From positions 1-64,000 of the forward strand of contig NZ_MWPQ01000040.1 of assembly GCF_002028545.1 (NCBI RefSeq): a DNA stretch of 64,000 nucleotides, written 5' to 3'. The position numbers and the translations under genes are program-made. Under the pieces are notes generated by a model. The model made no database searches and was not told where the DNA came from. It saw only the letters and a list, made by a program, of their open reading frames with translations. The number at the start of each line of letters is the position of its first letter. Position 1 is the first letter of the stretch. The stretch comes from Nitrobacter vulgaris (lineage in GTDB: Bacteria; Pseudomonadota; Alphaproteobacteria; Rhizobiales; Xanthobacteraceae). Positions 53,567 to 63,211 of the stretch are shown piece after piece.

Positions 53567-56500
53567 TCAGTTGCCGCTCGTTGACGGAAACTCGATCTGG
53601 TTAGCCGTTTTTCCGGTCTGGAATTCAAAAATCTTGCGTACCAGCCCGGGCGCCATGGCCGAGATCGGATTGACGCGCAGTTGCGGTTGCCCCGGGGATC
53701 CTACCACCTCATAGGTCACGCCGATCAGCCCCTCGTCGCTGCCGCCGCCAAGGATCAGCCCGACGACCGGAAGCTGCCCAAAAATGTTGTTGAGCCCGTA
53801 CATCGGGACGAACGTGCCGCTCATGCGAACTTCGTTGGCAGGATAGTCGATCTGGCCTTCGATGGTCGCGCCGATGGTCGGCCCTTTGACGACGCCGTCG
53901 CGGACCGTGAGTTGTCCGTTCTGCCGGGTGAACTCCGCGCGCAGACGCGAAAATGAAATACCGTTCTGAGCGGTCCGAGGACCACCCGCCACGGCGCGAT
54001 CCAGAGCCGCTTCGCCCTTGATCGCGAAATCGCGAACGTTGATCAGGCCTTGCTTGGCCCGAGGCTCAGCGGTGGGAGGATCCATGGCCAGCGCAAGCTG
54101 ACCGCCAAACATTTTTCCGTAGGTATCGGTAAAGCGGAAGAATGCGCCCGCGTCGTCGGTCTCGATCAGAATGACGTCGCGGCCCTGCGGGCGCCCGCGC
54201 AGATCGCCCGACAGGGACGTGTTACGTCCGATCTTGCCGCTCATGGTGAGGCTACGGACCGATCCATTACGCCGGGCCATCTTCACGTCCGCGCTGCGAA
54301 CGGCTTCGCCGTAAAACCCGGCGACGGCGCCGATCTTCAGGTCGATGTCGAAATCGACGCTCTTGGACTTGCTTTTGGCGTCGGCCTGCTTTCCCGAGAT
54401 CGTCGATTTGAGAAAGCCGCGGCCGTCGAACACGTCGCCGCGCATGACGACCTTCATCACGCCGTCCGAGTTTCGCTCCACCTTCAGAGTAGCCCTGTCA
54501 CCTTCTGACGGCGCATAAACCGGGAAGTTCACATTCAACAGATCGCCGTTTTGATCGACCTCCAACGATCCCTTTATCATGACGCCGCTGCCGTCGATAA
54601 CGATGTCCTCCAGACGCGTGGATTGCGCTTTATGCACGACATTAAACGTCGCGTGCCCTGACTTTCCCGGTAGCTTGACCCAGCCGGGCAGAACGTTGTC
54701 GAGTTTCAAGGATGTGAGATCGGCATCGATGGCGAATTTGCTGTCCCTGTCGCGGCTAATCTTCCCGACCAGCTTGATAGGAATCGAACCGGTCGCTCCT
54801 GCGCCGAGATCAACTCCGAGTTTTGCGCGGCTCGCGTCATCCAGCGTGGTCTGCAATTTGATGTCTGCATCGCCCGCGGCCGGCTTGCGGTAGTCCAGCG
54901 AAGCAGGCTGGCCGTTGATCTTGACGTCGCCCTTGACCTGGTACCCCTCGTTGTTGGCGGCTACCTTTAACGCGCTCGCTTCAAGCTTCTGATTCATGAC
55001 TAGCTTGTCGGCGGCAAAACCCGTGAGATCCGCGGTGATGGAATAGGTGGTGTCCTCCTTGGTGATCTTTCGCGTGAGCGGCAGGCCCAAAGCGATCTGT
55101 GCCGCAACCGTCCCCTTGCTGGAATTCGGATCGATTAAATTATCGGTGAATTCGCGGAGGCGGTCCGAGACGAGAATTTCGGCGGCTGCGGGGACCGGAG
55201 CATCGATTCTGAATTTCACTCTTGCCAGAGCGGGTTTGGGTGCCAAATCCGGCACCTCGAAAACGACGTCGGAAATGTTGAGCTTTCGGCCGGACGGAGT
55301 ATCGGCGGCGGCCTGCCCGATCGTTACCGTCGCGGTTCTTCCTGTCACCCGCGCCTTTAAGTCGGCGTCATGGACCGAGGGCATTTCATCAACGGGATGC
55401 AGGGTCACATTGCGAGCAACGATGTCAACCGAAAGCCCGTCATCCGGCATCGGCGGCCCGCGTCGCGACAGGTTGTGAAGCGGCGAATTCACGCCGATTT
55501 CAATGCGCTGGAGAGAGCCTCGATCAATTCGCCCAATAACCCATTCGCGCAACTCCGGCACGATCAGAGCCGGCCACATACTCTTGAGGGCGGCGGCTGA
55601 CATCGGCGTCCCGGCAAAGCCCAGCTTCAGGCTTGGTGCGCCCGAATAGTCGATGCTGCCGGTGCCTGCAACGCCGATTTCGCCGTTGCTGATATCGGCT
55701 TGAGTCAGAATGACCTGCTTGTGTTCTGTGTCGAAACGCAGGTTGATCGCAATGCGATTGAGGATCAGAGGCGCTTCGCCATCGAAGCCGGCGAGCACGA
55801 TTGTGCCGCCGCTCAAACCCATCTGCCAGTCCGGAATATTGCCATTCGGAGGCTGGAGGCGGGCAAGCAGCGTAATTCTATTTTCGCCGGACACCATCTT
55901 GAACGGTGCCACCAGGACACGCCGTCCCGAATCCCATTCCATGTTCATTTCGATCTCATCGATCGCCATGGGATAATCCGGCGTGTCAGAGTCGATGATC
56001 GTGCCTTTGCCGGCGACAAGACTGCCGCGCAGATACGTGGGCAAGCCGTCGCGACCAATCTCGCCCTTCAGTTCGCCGCTGAGCGGCATGTCGGCGCTGT
56101 AAGTGAGGTCCTTGATGCGAAGAGCCAGCAAAATGTTCTTTGCTGGAATGCCAGCGGCTTGGAGATCAATCGGACGGACACCATTCGCGGGCGGTCCGAC
56201 CGTGACGTGAAGCGACCACCCCTTGCTGCCGCCTTCGCTGACAGTGAATGCGACGCCGCCCGTGCCCGGCCTGCGAAGACTCAGGCTGATGTTGCTAAAG
56301 CTCCAACGGTTGCCGCGCTGCTGGTCGTCAACCACCAGTCTCCCGTTCTTTAGACCGATCTCGTTGAGATTTTGGCCATCAAGCCCCCTTACGCCGAGGC
56401 TGTCGAGCCATTCCAACCCCGCCAACAAGGTGCTCGCGTTGCCGCCGTCTTCTGAAATCGGCGGTACTGCGGTCGGGGCGTCGGGGAATTGTTGCGTTCC

Positions 56501-57199
56501 TTGTGTCGGCAACGATGTTTCGGAGGATACGGCTGTCGATGGCAAGTCAGATCGTCGCGTTGGCGCGACGCCCGTGGCAAGCGGCTTAGCGTTATCACCT
56601 GTCGAAACAGTGACTTGGCCGTCCGACGTAATTCTGACCGCAAGTTCGGCGTCGACCAGATTGAGACTTTCGGCACGTAACCGGCCGGTCAACAGCGCTA
56701 TACCAGACAGTCTAACCTCGGCCTTGGGTGCGCTCGCGATGATGACATGATCGCGGTCACGGACGACGACGTCACGAATACGAACCGCGATACGAATTCT
56801 GCCGGCCCGCTCGATTTGCGTGCCGCCAATTTCCACCGTGTTGTCGTGACCAATGTTTTCCTCGATCGCAGCGACAAGCCAAGGCGTCATCATGTCGAGA
56901 TTGACGGGACCAGCGCCGAGACGCCACCAGAGCGCACCGAACCCGCCCGCGAACATGATCGTCAGGACCAAGCCGGTGATCGCGAGCCGTCTGACCCAGC
57001 GTTCTCCCGCCAGCCAGTTTCTGAATTTCACGAATCGGTCGCCGACTCTGTGGAATCTGGAATCCGACCGCGACAGCAATTGACGTATGCGACGATTTTG
57101 GAGTTCGTCGTCGTCCTCGTCCCAGCCGGCACCCTCTCCTTGCGAGACCTGATGATCGCCGTGCAATTTCGGATTTCGTATCGGCGTCTTTTTAGCCAT
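53567..57199 (-). CDS. Large AsmA-like envelope protein (YhdP/DUF3971 type, 1210 aa)
   Basis: A hydrophilic, charged N-terminal tail of about 70 residues precedes one membrane span (about 75-97, ITGLVLTIMFAGGFGALWW). A very long periplasmic beta-rich repeat region follows, with AsmA-like C-terminal part (VRMSGTFVPMYGLNNIFGQL and GLIGVTYEVVGSPGQPQLRVNPISA). Proteins of this AsmA/YhdP/TamB superfamily carry phospholipids between inner and outer membrane. The N-terminus is unusually long compared with E. coli YhdP. Divergent from the peroxiredoxin gene across about 290 bases. Confidence 0.9.
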   Translation of the reverse strand: MAKKTPIRNPKLHGDHQVSQGEGAGWDEDDDELQNRRIRQLLSRSDSRFHRVGDRFVKFRNWLAGERWVRRLAITGLVLTIMFAGGFGALWWRLGAGPVNLDMMTPWLVAAIEENIGHDNTVEIGGTQIERAGRIRIAVRIRDVVVRDRDHVIIASAPKAEVRLSGIALLTGRLRAESLNLVDAELAVRITSDGQVTVSTGDNAKPLATGVAPTRRSDLPSTAVSSETSLPTQGTQQFPDAPTAVPPISEDGGNASTLLAGLEWLDSLGVRGLDGQNLNEIGLKNGRLVVDDQQRGNRWSFSNISLSLRRPGTGGVAFTVSEGGSKGWSLHVTVGPPANGVRPIDLQAAGIPAKNILLALRIKDLTYSADMPLSGELKGEIGRDGLPTYLRGSLVAGKGTIIDSDTPDYPMAIDEIEMNMEWDSGRRVLVAPFKMVSGENRITLLARLQPPNGNIPDWQMGLSGGTIVLAGFDGEAPLILNRIAINLRFDTEHKQVILTQADISNGEIGVAGTGSIDYSGAPSLKLGFAGTPMSAAALKSMWPALIVPELREWVIGRIDRGSLQRIEIGVNSPLHNLSRRGPPMPDDGLSVDIVARNVTLHPVDEMPSVHDADLKARVTGRTATVTIGQAAADTPSGRKLNISDVVFEVPDLAPKPALARVKFRIDAPVPAAAEILVSDRLREFTDNLIDPNSSKGTVAAQIALGLPLTRKITKEDTTYSITADLTGFAADKLVMNQKLEASALKVAANNEGYQVKGDVKINGQPASLDYRKPAAGDADIKLQTTLDDASRAKLGVDLGAGATGSIPIKLVGKISRDRDSKFAIDADLTSLKLDNVLPGWVKLPGKSGHATFNVVHKAQSTRLEDIVIDGSGVMIKGSLEVDQNGDLLNVNFPVYAPSEGDRATLKVERNSDGVMKVVMRGDVFDGRGFLKSTISGKQADAKSKSKSVDFDIDLKIGAVAGFYGEAVRSADVKMARRNGSVRSLTMSGKIGRNTSLSGDLRGRPQGRDVILIETDDAGAFFRFTDTYGKMFGGQLALAMDPPTAEPRAKQGLINVRDFAIKGEAALDRAVAGGPRTAQNGISFSRLRAEFTRQNGQLTVRDGVVKGPTIGATIEGQIDYPANEVRMSGTFVPMYGLNNIFGQLPVVGLILGGGSDEGLIGVTYEVVGSPGQPQLRVNPISAMAPGLVRKIFEFQTGKTANQIEFPSTSGN

Positions 57200-57493
57200 T
57201 GCCTCTCAGTGCCCGCTTGGTCGGGAGCTTTCGCCCTTATCGGTCCGCGCGCCGTTTCCGGACGAACGTTCCTGTGATGGCCCTTCGGCTAATCCCCGAT
57301 TTGGCGTGTTACGCGTCATCCGGCTCCTGGTGCCCACTTGAACTGAATGTGGGGCGGACAACTCGTCGAATTCCTTGTAACCGAACCCGCGGTCGGCAGT
57401 CATGCACAGCGGCGGCGGTCTGACCGATTCGCCCTCGGCGCCTGCCGCAGTTGAACGGATACTGAGCGTTGGAAAGCGACGAAAGGAAGGCGT

Positions 57494-58111
57494 ATGTCCA
57501 AGAAGATACGCAAGAAATCCTCCAAGTCGGACAGTTCTGGGACTGCCCGGGCTGCGACGGTCAACCGCATAAAACCGGCTCGCAACGTCGATATGACAGC
57601 GAGCGGGAAGCTCAAATCACGCCTGACTTCGCCCTTCTCACAAGCAGGTGAGCTTGCGGAAGGCTCCCTGGCGCCACCATTCAAACTCCCGAGGGAAGAC
57701 GGCACCCACGTTTCGCTTGCCGATTTCGCCGGGACGAAGCTCGTGATCTTCTTCTATCCGCGCGCAGGCACTCCGGGCTGCACCAGGGAGGCCATGGATT
57801 TCACACGGCTGGCAAAAGAGTTCGCGGCCAGTGGAACGACAGTGATGGGCGTGTCGTCCGACTCCGTAAAGGCACAGGAATCGTTTCGAAACAAGCATAA
57901 GCTGTCCACTCCTCTTGTTTCGGACGAAAAGCACGACATGTTGGAAGCATATAACGCCTGGGGCGAAAAATCCATGTATGGCAAAACCTTCACCGGCGTT
58001 CTTCGTACAACCGTGCTGGTGGACGAAGCCGGGCGGATCGCTCGTATCTGGCGCCGCGTCAAGGTCGAAGGTCACGCTGACGAGGTACTCGCGGCAGCGC
58101 GCCGACTGTAA
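57494..58111 (+). CDS. Peroxiredoxin, Bcp/PrxQ type, with only one cysteine
   Basis: Reduces peroxides. The peroxidatic cysteine sits in YPRAGTPGCTREAMDF. The resolving cysteine five residues on, usual in Bcp, is absent and no other cysteine is seen, so it would act as a one-Cys enzyme with an external thiol. The first 45 residues are basic and low in complexity (KKIRKKSSKSDSSG). A start inside, near LTSPF, would give the usual 155-residue size, but AAAGGAAGG upstream of 57494 supports the long form. Confidence 0.9.
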   Translation: MSKKIRKKSSKSDSSGTARAATVNRIKPARNVDMTASGKLKSRLTSPFSQAGELAEGSLAPPFKLPREDGTHVSLADFAGTKLVIFFYPRAGTPGCTREAMDFTRLAKEFAASGTTVMGVSSDSVKAQESFRNKHKLSTPLVSDEKHDMLEAYNAWGEKSMYGKTFTGVLRTTVLVDEAGRIARIWRRVKVEGHADEVLAAARRL

Positions 58112-58211
58112 AAGCGCACCGCCATTTTCCGAAAATTAACCATGAATGGTTCAAATCAGCATCGAAGTTGAGCCGTCCGAAGCCCTGTTTCAGGTCGGCA
58201 CAGGAGTATCG

Positions 58212-59576
58212 ATGCCGTACCGTTCCAGTCAGTGCGCCGAGTACCCGCCGCATCGCACCCACGATCATGATCGACATCCTTCGCGCTACGCGGCAGCGGC
58301 TAGCTTGCCGGGAATGAGGGAAAAGCGGAGCGGTTACACTTTTGCTCATGGCGGCAGACAGGTTCGGTTTGGCCCGGTCGTGTTCTGGATTGCGGTCGGA
58401 ACCGTCACGCTGCTCGGGATCTGGTCGGCTGCGACTGCGACCTATTTCGCCTTCCGCGATGATGTGCTGACGCGGCTCATCGCGCGGCAGGCGGACATGC
58501 AATATGCCTACGAAGATCGCATTGCCGAATTGCGCTCGCGGGTCGATCGTACCACCAGCCGTCAATTGATCGATCAGGAACAGTTCGAGAGAAAGCTCGA
58601 CGAGATCATGCGCCGTCAGACGGTGCTTGAATCTCGCGCCGGTGCCCTGAGTGCCATATCTGAGGTTTCAGTAACGGGATCAATCAAAGGGTCGGCCCGG
58701 AAGGCGGGAAACGACGCTGACGCAGGCTCATCGCGGTCTGAAAAGCCCTCCCCGATCAACGATACTACTACTTTCGAGGCGCTACCCGATCGAGGCGCGC
58801 CCCTTGACTTTCGCCAGCCGGCCAATGCCCGTCCAAAACCGGTCCCGCTCATGAACGTCACCGGCGAGGACAACAGGCTCTTGCAGCTGAAATCGTCGCT
58901 CGATCGGGTCGAGAGCCGTCAGATCGCCGAATTGAGTTCGATCGCGGATGGTATGGATTCCCGCCTGCACCGGATGCGTGGAGTTTTCTCCGATCTCGGA
59001 CTGAGCGTGGCGAAGATGGCGACCGCCACGCTGTATCCCGGCACGGGTGGGCCCTATGTGCCTGTCAAGCTGCGATCCGATTCTGATCCGTTCGAGCGTC
59101 AGCTTTACCGCGTCAACCTGACGCGTGCGCAGATCGACCGGCTGGATCGCGCGCTCGCCCTTGTTCCCTATCGCAAGCCGGTCGTGGGAGAGCTCGAATT
59201 CACGTCCGGTTTCGGCGTTCGCGTCGATCCGTTCGTTGGGCGACCGGCAATGCACACCGGGCTCGATTTTCGCGCTACGGCAGGAAACCCCGTGCGGACG
59301 ACGGCGAACGGAAAGGTCATCTCCGCGAACTGGACGGGTGGCTATGGCCGGATGGTCGAGGTGGATCATGGCAATGGCTTGTCGACCCGCTACGGTCACC
59401 TTTCGGAAATCGATGTGAAGATCGGCCAAACCGTCAAGGCCGGACAGGTCATCGGTGAGGTCGGATCGACGGGCCGTTCGACAGGTCCGCACCTGCACTA
59501 CGAAACAAGGATCGACGGGGAAGCTGTCGATCCTCAGAAATTTCTGCGAGCGGGCACGCGCTTGAACAATGGCTAG
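58212..59576 (+). CDS. M23 family metallopeptidase, membrane anchored (454 aa)
   Basis: A peptidoglycan endopeptidase-like protein: zinc ligands in MHTGLDF and GPHLHYE near the C-terminus, with GYGRMVEVDHGNGLSTRYGHLS between. A membrane span lies at about residues 55-77 (VVFWIAVGTVTLLGIWSAAT), then a coiled coil (AYEDRIAELRSRVDRTTS). The layout resembles EnvC/DipM-type cell-division or wall-remodelling factors. The start at 58212 has AGGAG eight bases upstream; the frame is open to 58146. Confidence 0.92.
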   Translation: MPYRSSQCAEYPPHRTHDHDRHPSRYAAAASLPGMREKRSGYTFAHGGRQVRFGPVVFWIAVGTVTLLGIWSAATATYFAFRDDVLTRLIARQADMQYAYEDRIAELRSRVDRTTSRQLIDQEQFERKLDEIMRRQTVLESRAGALSAISEVSVTGSIKGSARKAGNDADAGSSRSEKPSPINDTTTFEALPDRGAPLDFRQPANARPKPVPLMNVTGEDNRLLQLKSSLDRVESRQIAELSSIADGMDSRLHRMRGVFSDLGLSVAKMATATLYPGTGGPYVPVKLRSDSDPFERQLYRVNLTRAQIDRLDRALALVPYRKPVVGELEFTSGFGVRVDPFVGRPAMHTGLDFRATAGNPVRTTANGKVISANWTGGYGRMVEVDHGNGLSTRYGHLSEIDVKIGQTVKAGQVIGEVGSTGRSTGPHLHYETRIDGEAVDPQKFLRAGTRLNNG

Positions 59577-59790
59577 CCGAGAATGACGACTTGCTCGGCC
59601 TCGGTTTTGTGTGCGTGGGGAAGGCCCCGGCCTCCGATTTCCGAAGACCCTGGCCCGTCTAAACGTTTGATTTCCACATCGGCTGTTATCCTCGGGCTTG
59701 CAGATACTGCACGCGATAGGCCATATCCCCGAAACAATTTACCGCTTCGGGGCTTAATCCTATAGCGCACCGCAGGGACACCGAACCACA

Positions 59791-59964
59791 ATGCCCGACC
59801 GAATCGCCGAAAGCGCCGATCGGATTGATCCGCAGACCAGCAAAGAGGTCGCGAAAGCGATCGGTGAGCGGCTGCGAACCGACCTGCGGCCGGAAGAGCC
59901 GGAACTACCTTTCCGGCTTCAGGTGCTGTTGCAGCAGCTGAGTGCGCAGGACGGCCACGGCTGA
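59791..59964 (+). CDS. Small conserved-looking protein (57 aa)
   Basis: An ATG at 59791 opens 57 codons ending in TGA at 59962. It reads MPDRIAESADRIDPQTSKEV, then an amphipathic helix AKAIGERLRTDLRPEEPELP and a leucine/glutamine-rich end LQVLLQQLSAQDGHG. A weak GGGACA site lies upstream. Similar short proteins of this plan occur in Bradyrhizobium relatives without known function; a small helical adaptor is conceivable. It lies between the M23 gene and the ABC-F gene, both rightward. Confidence 0.65.
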   Translation: MPDRIAESADRIDPQTSKEVAKAIGERLRTDLRPEEPELPFRLQVLLQQLSAQDGHG

Positions 59965-60066
59965 CCTCCTTGCGCTGGTCTCGTTTCGGTTGAAGCCTTC
60001 GCCGTATTTGCTCCCGAACGCCCACAAACGAGTTGCGTTTGGCCGGCGCAGCGGTGAAAAACATCC

Positions 60067-61947
60067 ATGCTGTCCATCACCGATATTTCGATCCGCATCG
60101 CCGGACGGCTGCTGATCGACCATAGCTCTGTTCAGATCGTGCCCGGCGCTCGTGTCGGCTTTGTCGGTCGTAACGGTGTCGGAAAATCGACGCTGTTCCA
60201 TGCCATCCGCGGTGAGCTGCCGACCGAAACGGGGACCATTGCCGTTCCGCCGCGCTGGCGCGTCGGTAGCCTCGCACAAGAAGCTCCCGACGGCCCTGAA
60301 AGCCTGATCGAGGTGGTGCTGAAGGCCGACATCGAACGCCACGCGCTGCTGCATGAAGCCGAAATTGCTCGCGATCCACACCGCATCGCCGACATCCAGA
60401 CGCGTCTCGTCGATATCGACGCCCATTCCGCACCCGCACGCGCGGCGTCGATCCTGAGCGGTCTCGGATTTTCAACGGCGGACCAGGCCCGCCCCTGTTC
60501 GGAATTCTCAGGCGGCTGGCGTATGCGCGTCGCGCTCGCGGCAACCCTCTTTGCTGCACCCGATTTGTTGCTGTTGGATGAGCCGACCAATTACCTCGAT
60601 CTCGAAGGAACGCTCTGGCTGGAAGATCACCTCGCGCACTACCCGCGCACGGTCATCATCATCAGCCACGACCGCGACCTGCTCGACACATCCGTCGATC
60701 AGATCCTGCACCTCGATCGCGGCAAGCTCACTCTCTACAAGGGCACCTACTCCTCGTTCGAGGACCAGCGCGCTGCCCGCGAGATGCTCGATGCCAAGCA
60801 CGCCAGGCGGCAGGCCGACGAACGCAAGCGGCTTCAAGATTTCGTCGATCGCTTCAAGGCCAAGGCCTCGAAGGCACGCCAGGCGCAGTCGCGCGTGAAG
60901 ATGCTCGAGCGCATGAAGCCCGTGACGGCGCTGGTGACACAAGACGTGCGCGAGATTTCGTTTCCCGTGCCGGACAAGCTGTTGTCGCCGCCGATCATTG
61001 CCGTTGACGAGGCAGTCGTAGGTTACGATCGGGAATCGCCAGTCCTCAAGCGCGTAACCTTGCGGATCGATGAGGACGATCGTATTGCCCTGCTCGGCGC
61101 CAACGGAAACGGCAAGTCCACCCTCGTCAAACTGCTCGCCGGCAAGCTACAACCGTTCGCCGGCAAAGTGGTGTGCGCCGACAAGCTATCGATCGGCTAT
61201 TTCGCCCAGCATCAGACCGACGAACTGGACCTCGACGGCTCGCCCTACGATCATGTGCGGCGACTGATGTCAGATGCCCCAGAAACAAAAATTCGCGCTC
61301 GCGTGGGAGGCATCGGCTTTTCAGGCAAGGCGGGCGACACCCTTGTTCGAAGCCTTTCGGGTGGCGAAAAAGCGCGCCTTTTACTCGGGCTTGCGACGTT
61401 CTTCGCCCCCAACATGATCATTCTTGACGAACCGACCAACCATCTCGATATCGACAGCCGGGCCGCGCTTGCCGAAGCAATCAACGAATATCCCGGTGCT
61501 GTCATTATGGTCTCGCATGACCGCTATCTGATTGAGGCCTGCGCCGACCGGCTGTGGGTTGTGGCAGACCGCGCCGTTACTCCTTACGACGGGGACCTCG
61601 ACGATTACCGCCGCGCGGTTTTGTCGGCACGCGGCCTCCGCACAAACGGTCGCGACCGCGGGTCGTCTGGCGAGCGCGACGACGGCCGTGACAAGCCGCG
61701 GCGCGAGAGGACCGAACGGCGCGCGCCGCTCAAACAGAAGATTACGGCCGCCGAGGCCGAGATCGAGCGAATCACCGGCATCATCGAAAAAATCGACGTC
61801 GCCCTTGCGTTGCCGGATCTGTTCAAGCGCGAGCCCAAACAGGCGGCGCAACTCACAAAGGCACGGGCCAGCGCGGTCGACGCCCTGCAGCGCGCCGAGG
61901 AGGAATGGCTGGAGGCCAGCTCGTCCTACGATAACGCCCCAGGCTGA
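60067..61947 (+). CDS. ABC-F family ATPase (Uup/EttA-like, 626 aa)
   Basis: Two ABC modules without membrane segments, as in ribosome-associated ABC-F factors. Module 1: GRNGVGKST, SGGWRMRVALA, LLLDEPTNYLD. Module 2: GANGNGKST, LSGGEKARLLL, IILDEPTNHLD. The linker (about 240-290) is basic and helical. A C-terminal charged coiled coil (about 540-626) recalls Uup. The role is likely ribosome rescue or quality control; the subtype is not certain. Confidence 0.94.
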   Translation: MLSITDISIRIAGRLLIDHSSVQIVPGARVGFVGRNGVGKSTLFHAIRGELPTETGTIAVPPRWRVGSLAQEAPDGPESLIEVVLKADIERHALLHEAEIARDPHRIADIQTRLVDIDAHSAPARAASILSGLGFSTADQARPCSEFSGGWRMRVALAATLFAAPDLLLLDEPTNYLDLEGTLWLEDHLAHYPRTVIIISHDRDLLDTSVDQILHLDRGKLTLYKGTYSSFEDQRAAREMLDAKHARRQADERKRLQDFVDRFKAKASKARQAQSRVKMLERMKPVTALVTQDVREISFPVPDKLLSPPIIAVDEAVVGYDRESPVLKRVTLRIDEDDRIALLGANGNGKSTLVKLLAGKLQPFAGKVVCADKLSIGYFAQHQTDELDLDGSPYDHVRRLMSDAPETKIRARVGGIGFSGKAGDTLVRSLSGGEKARLLLGLATFFAPNMIILDEPTNHLDIDSRAALAEAINEYPGAVIMVSHDRYLIEACADRLWVVADRAVTPYDGDLDDYRRAVLSARGLRTNGRDRGSSGERDDGRDKPRRERTERRAPLKQKITAAEAEIERITGIIEKIDVALALPDLFKREPKQAAQLTKARASAVDALQRAEEEWLEASSSYDNAPG

Positions 61948-61970
61948 CGGAAACCGTTGCTGAAAACTTT

Positions 61971-62063
61971 AGTGTTTTCGAGCGCCGCGGATGCTGGTTT
62001 GCGTGAAGAAAACGCGTTAAATCAAAATCATAGAGCAAGGATTTCAATTCTATTGGAAGCGGA
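61971..62063 (+). repeat. Diverged copy of the dispersed intergenic repeat
   Basis: Reads agtgttttcgagcgccgcgg, then ggtttgcgtgaagaaaacgc, then a less conserved tail; it matches 13446-13548 in order. It lies between the convergent ABC-F and lipoprotein genes. Confidence 0.75.
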
Positions 62064-62079
62064 GCTCCAGCTCACGCTT

Positions 62080-62631
62080 CTACCGTTTTTTCGCTCGCCG
62101 CTCCGGCTTCTGAGGTGCTGCTAGTTCAGGCGCCCGCTCGATCGAGGACAGACGTCCCGCCGAAAATGTATAAGTTCCGGCGCGTGGTCCTCTCAGGAAC
62201 GTCAAGACTGCAACACGATCTCCCCCCGGATTGTTGGAGAGACTGACATTATCCGGCGCGACTCCGATGCCGCGCGTCACGTCGCATTCGGTATGACCTA
62301 ACGCCACGGTACCCGTTGCAGTTGGCGGAGCAGCGGTAGCGTTGTCGGAGGGTGCACCGGATCCCCCTGCGCCGATCGGCGGCGCCATCCCCGTACAAAG
62401 ACCGTCCGCACTGATGAGGTCGTCCGGCGCGACCGGCTTGTCCGGCGTGAGCGGCGGTGTTTCAATCGAAACGTTCTTGACGAATACTCTGCCGGATCGC
62501 GAAAACCAGTCCGCATCCTTCGACAGCAGATCTGACGACAAAATATCCGATGCGCTGCCGCAGCCCGATACAAGCGGCGCTATCAGAAGGAGCGACATCA
62601 AGGCCCTTCGGCGAAATCTGGGCTGTCTCAC
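62080..62631 (-). CDS. Lipoprotein with unassigned C-terminal domain (about 183 aa)
   Basis: A lipobox LVSGCG follows the hydrophobic segment LMSLLLIAPL, preceded by the basic stretch RQPRFRRRA, so a lipid-anchored envelope protein is likely. The mature part contains Pro-rich and Ala/Gly/Ser/Thr-rich linkers and a small domain (LGHTECDVTRGIGVAPDNVS, VLTFLRGPRAGTYTFSAGRL) of beta character. The start is uncertain: GTG at 62631 gives a normal signal peptide, while an open frame reaches 62694 and an internal ATG lies at 62598. Function unknown. Confidence 0.8.
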   Translation of the reverse strand: MRQPRFRRRALMSLLLIAPLVSGCGSASDILSSDLLSKDADWFSRSGRVFVKNVSIETPPLTPDKPVAPDDLISADGLCTGMAPPIGAGGSGAPSDNATAAPPTATGTVALGHTECDVTRGIGVAPDNVSLSNNPGGDRVAVLTFLRGPRAGTYTFSAGRLSSIERAPELAAPQKPERRAKKR

Positions 62632-62758
62632 GACGAATTTTATCCCGACGGATCGTAAAAAACCTGTCCCACCACCTATTTGCGGCGTGACCATGACTGG
62701 ACCTTAGTGTCTGAGCAGAAAGCTTCAAGTATCATCAAATTACAACCGCTCTATCTGG

Positions 62759-63211
62759 CTACTTGCGACGCTGCCAGCGTCCAGTTTCGTCAGGCTGCCA
62801 GTAGGTCGCCTCAAACCCTCGTGACTTGCACTCTGTCCAGACGGCCCTCGCGGCATCTAGCGCGCCACTATCGTCGCCATCGAAGATCAGCACCAGCCGT
62901 TCGTAGGTATCAGGACTGTCCGGAAGTGGGGCACTGTCGATTAGAAATCTGACGGTGGCCCGGTTGGGATTTCGGCCGTCGACCGTCAGGATAATCGGCT
63001 GTTCGCTGGCGTCCTCGATCCGCCACGTCGCATGCGGCAGGAAAGAATCGTCACGATAGGACCATAGATGAGCATCGAGCGCATCGGCGCGCTCCTCAGA
63101 TGTTGTATGGACGACGGCGCGCCATCCGCGTTCGAAGGTTTTCTCGAGCAGCGGTGGCAGAACTTTTTCAAGCGACATGTTCTGCAAATGGTAGAACAGA
63201 ACTTCCGTCAT
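62759..63211 (-). CDS. holC: DNA polymerase III chi subunit
   Basis: Part of the clamp loader; binds SSB. The HolC pattern is visible: [55 protein letters not shown], and [20 protein letters not shown] with [13 protein letters not shown] at the end. Length 150. Its ATG overlaps the pepA stop (TCAT on the plus strand), the usual pepA-holC coupling in proteobacteria. Confidence 0.95.
   Translation of the reverse strand: MTEVLFYHLQNMSLEKVLPPLLEKTFERGWRAVVHTTSEERADALDAHLWSYRDDSFLPHATWRIEDASEQPIILTVDGRNPNRATVRFLIDSAPLPDSPDTYERLVLIFDGDDSGALDAARAVWTECKSRGFEATYWQPDETGRWQRRK

Noticed and set aside
57206-57403. 65-codon minus-strand frame upstream of the AsmA-like gene
   Set aside because: Low-complexity, no ribosome site; the interval more likely holds the divergent promoters.
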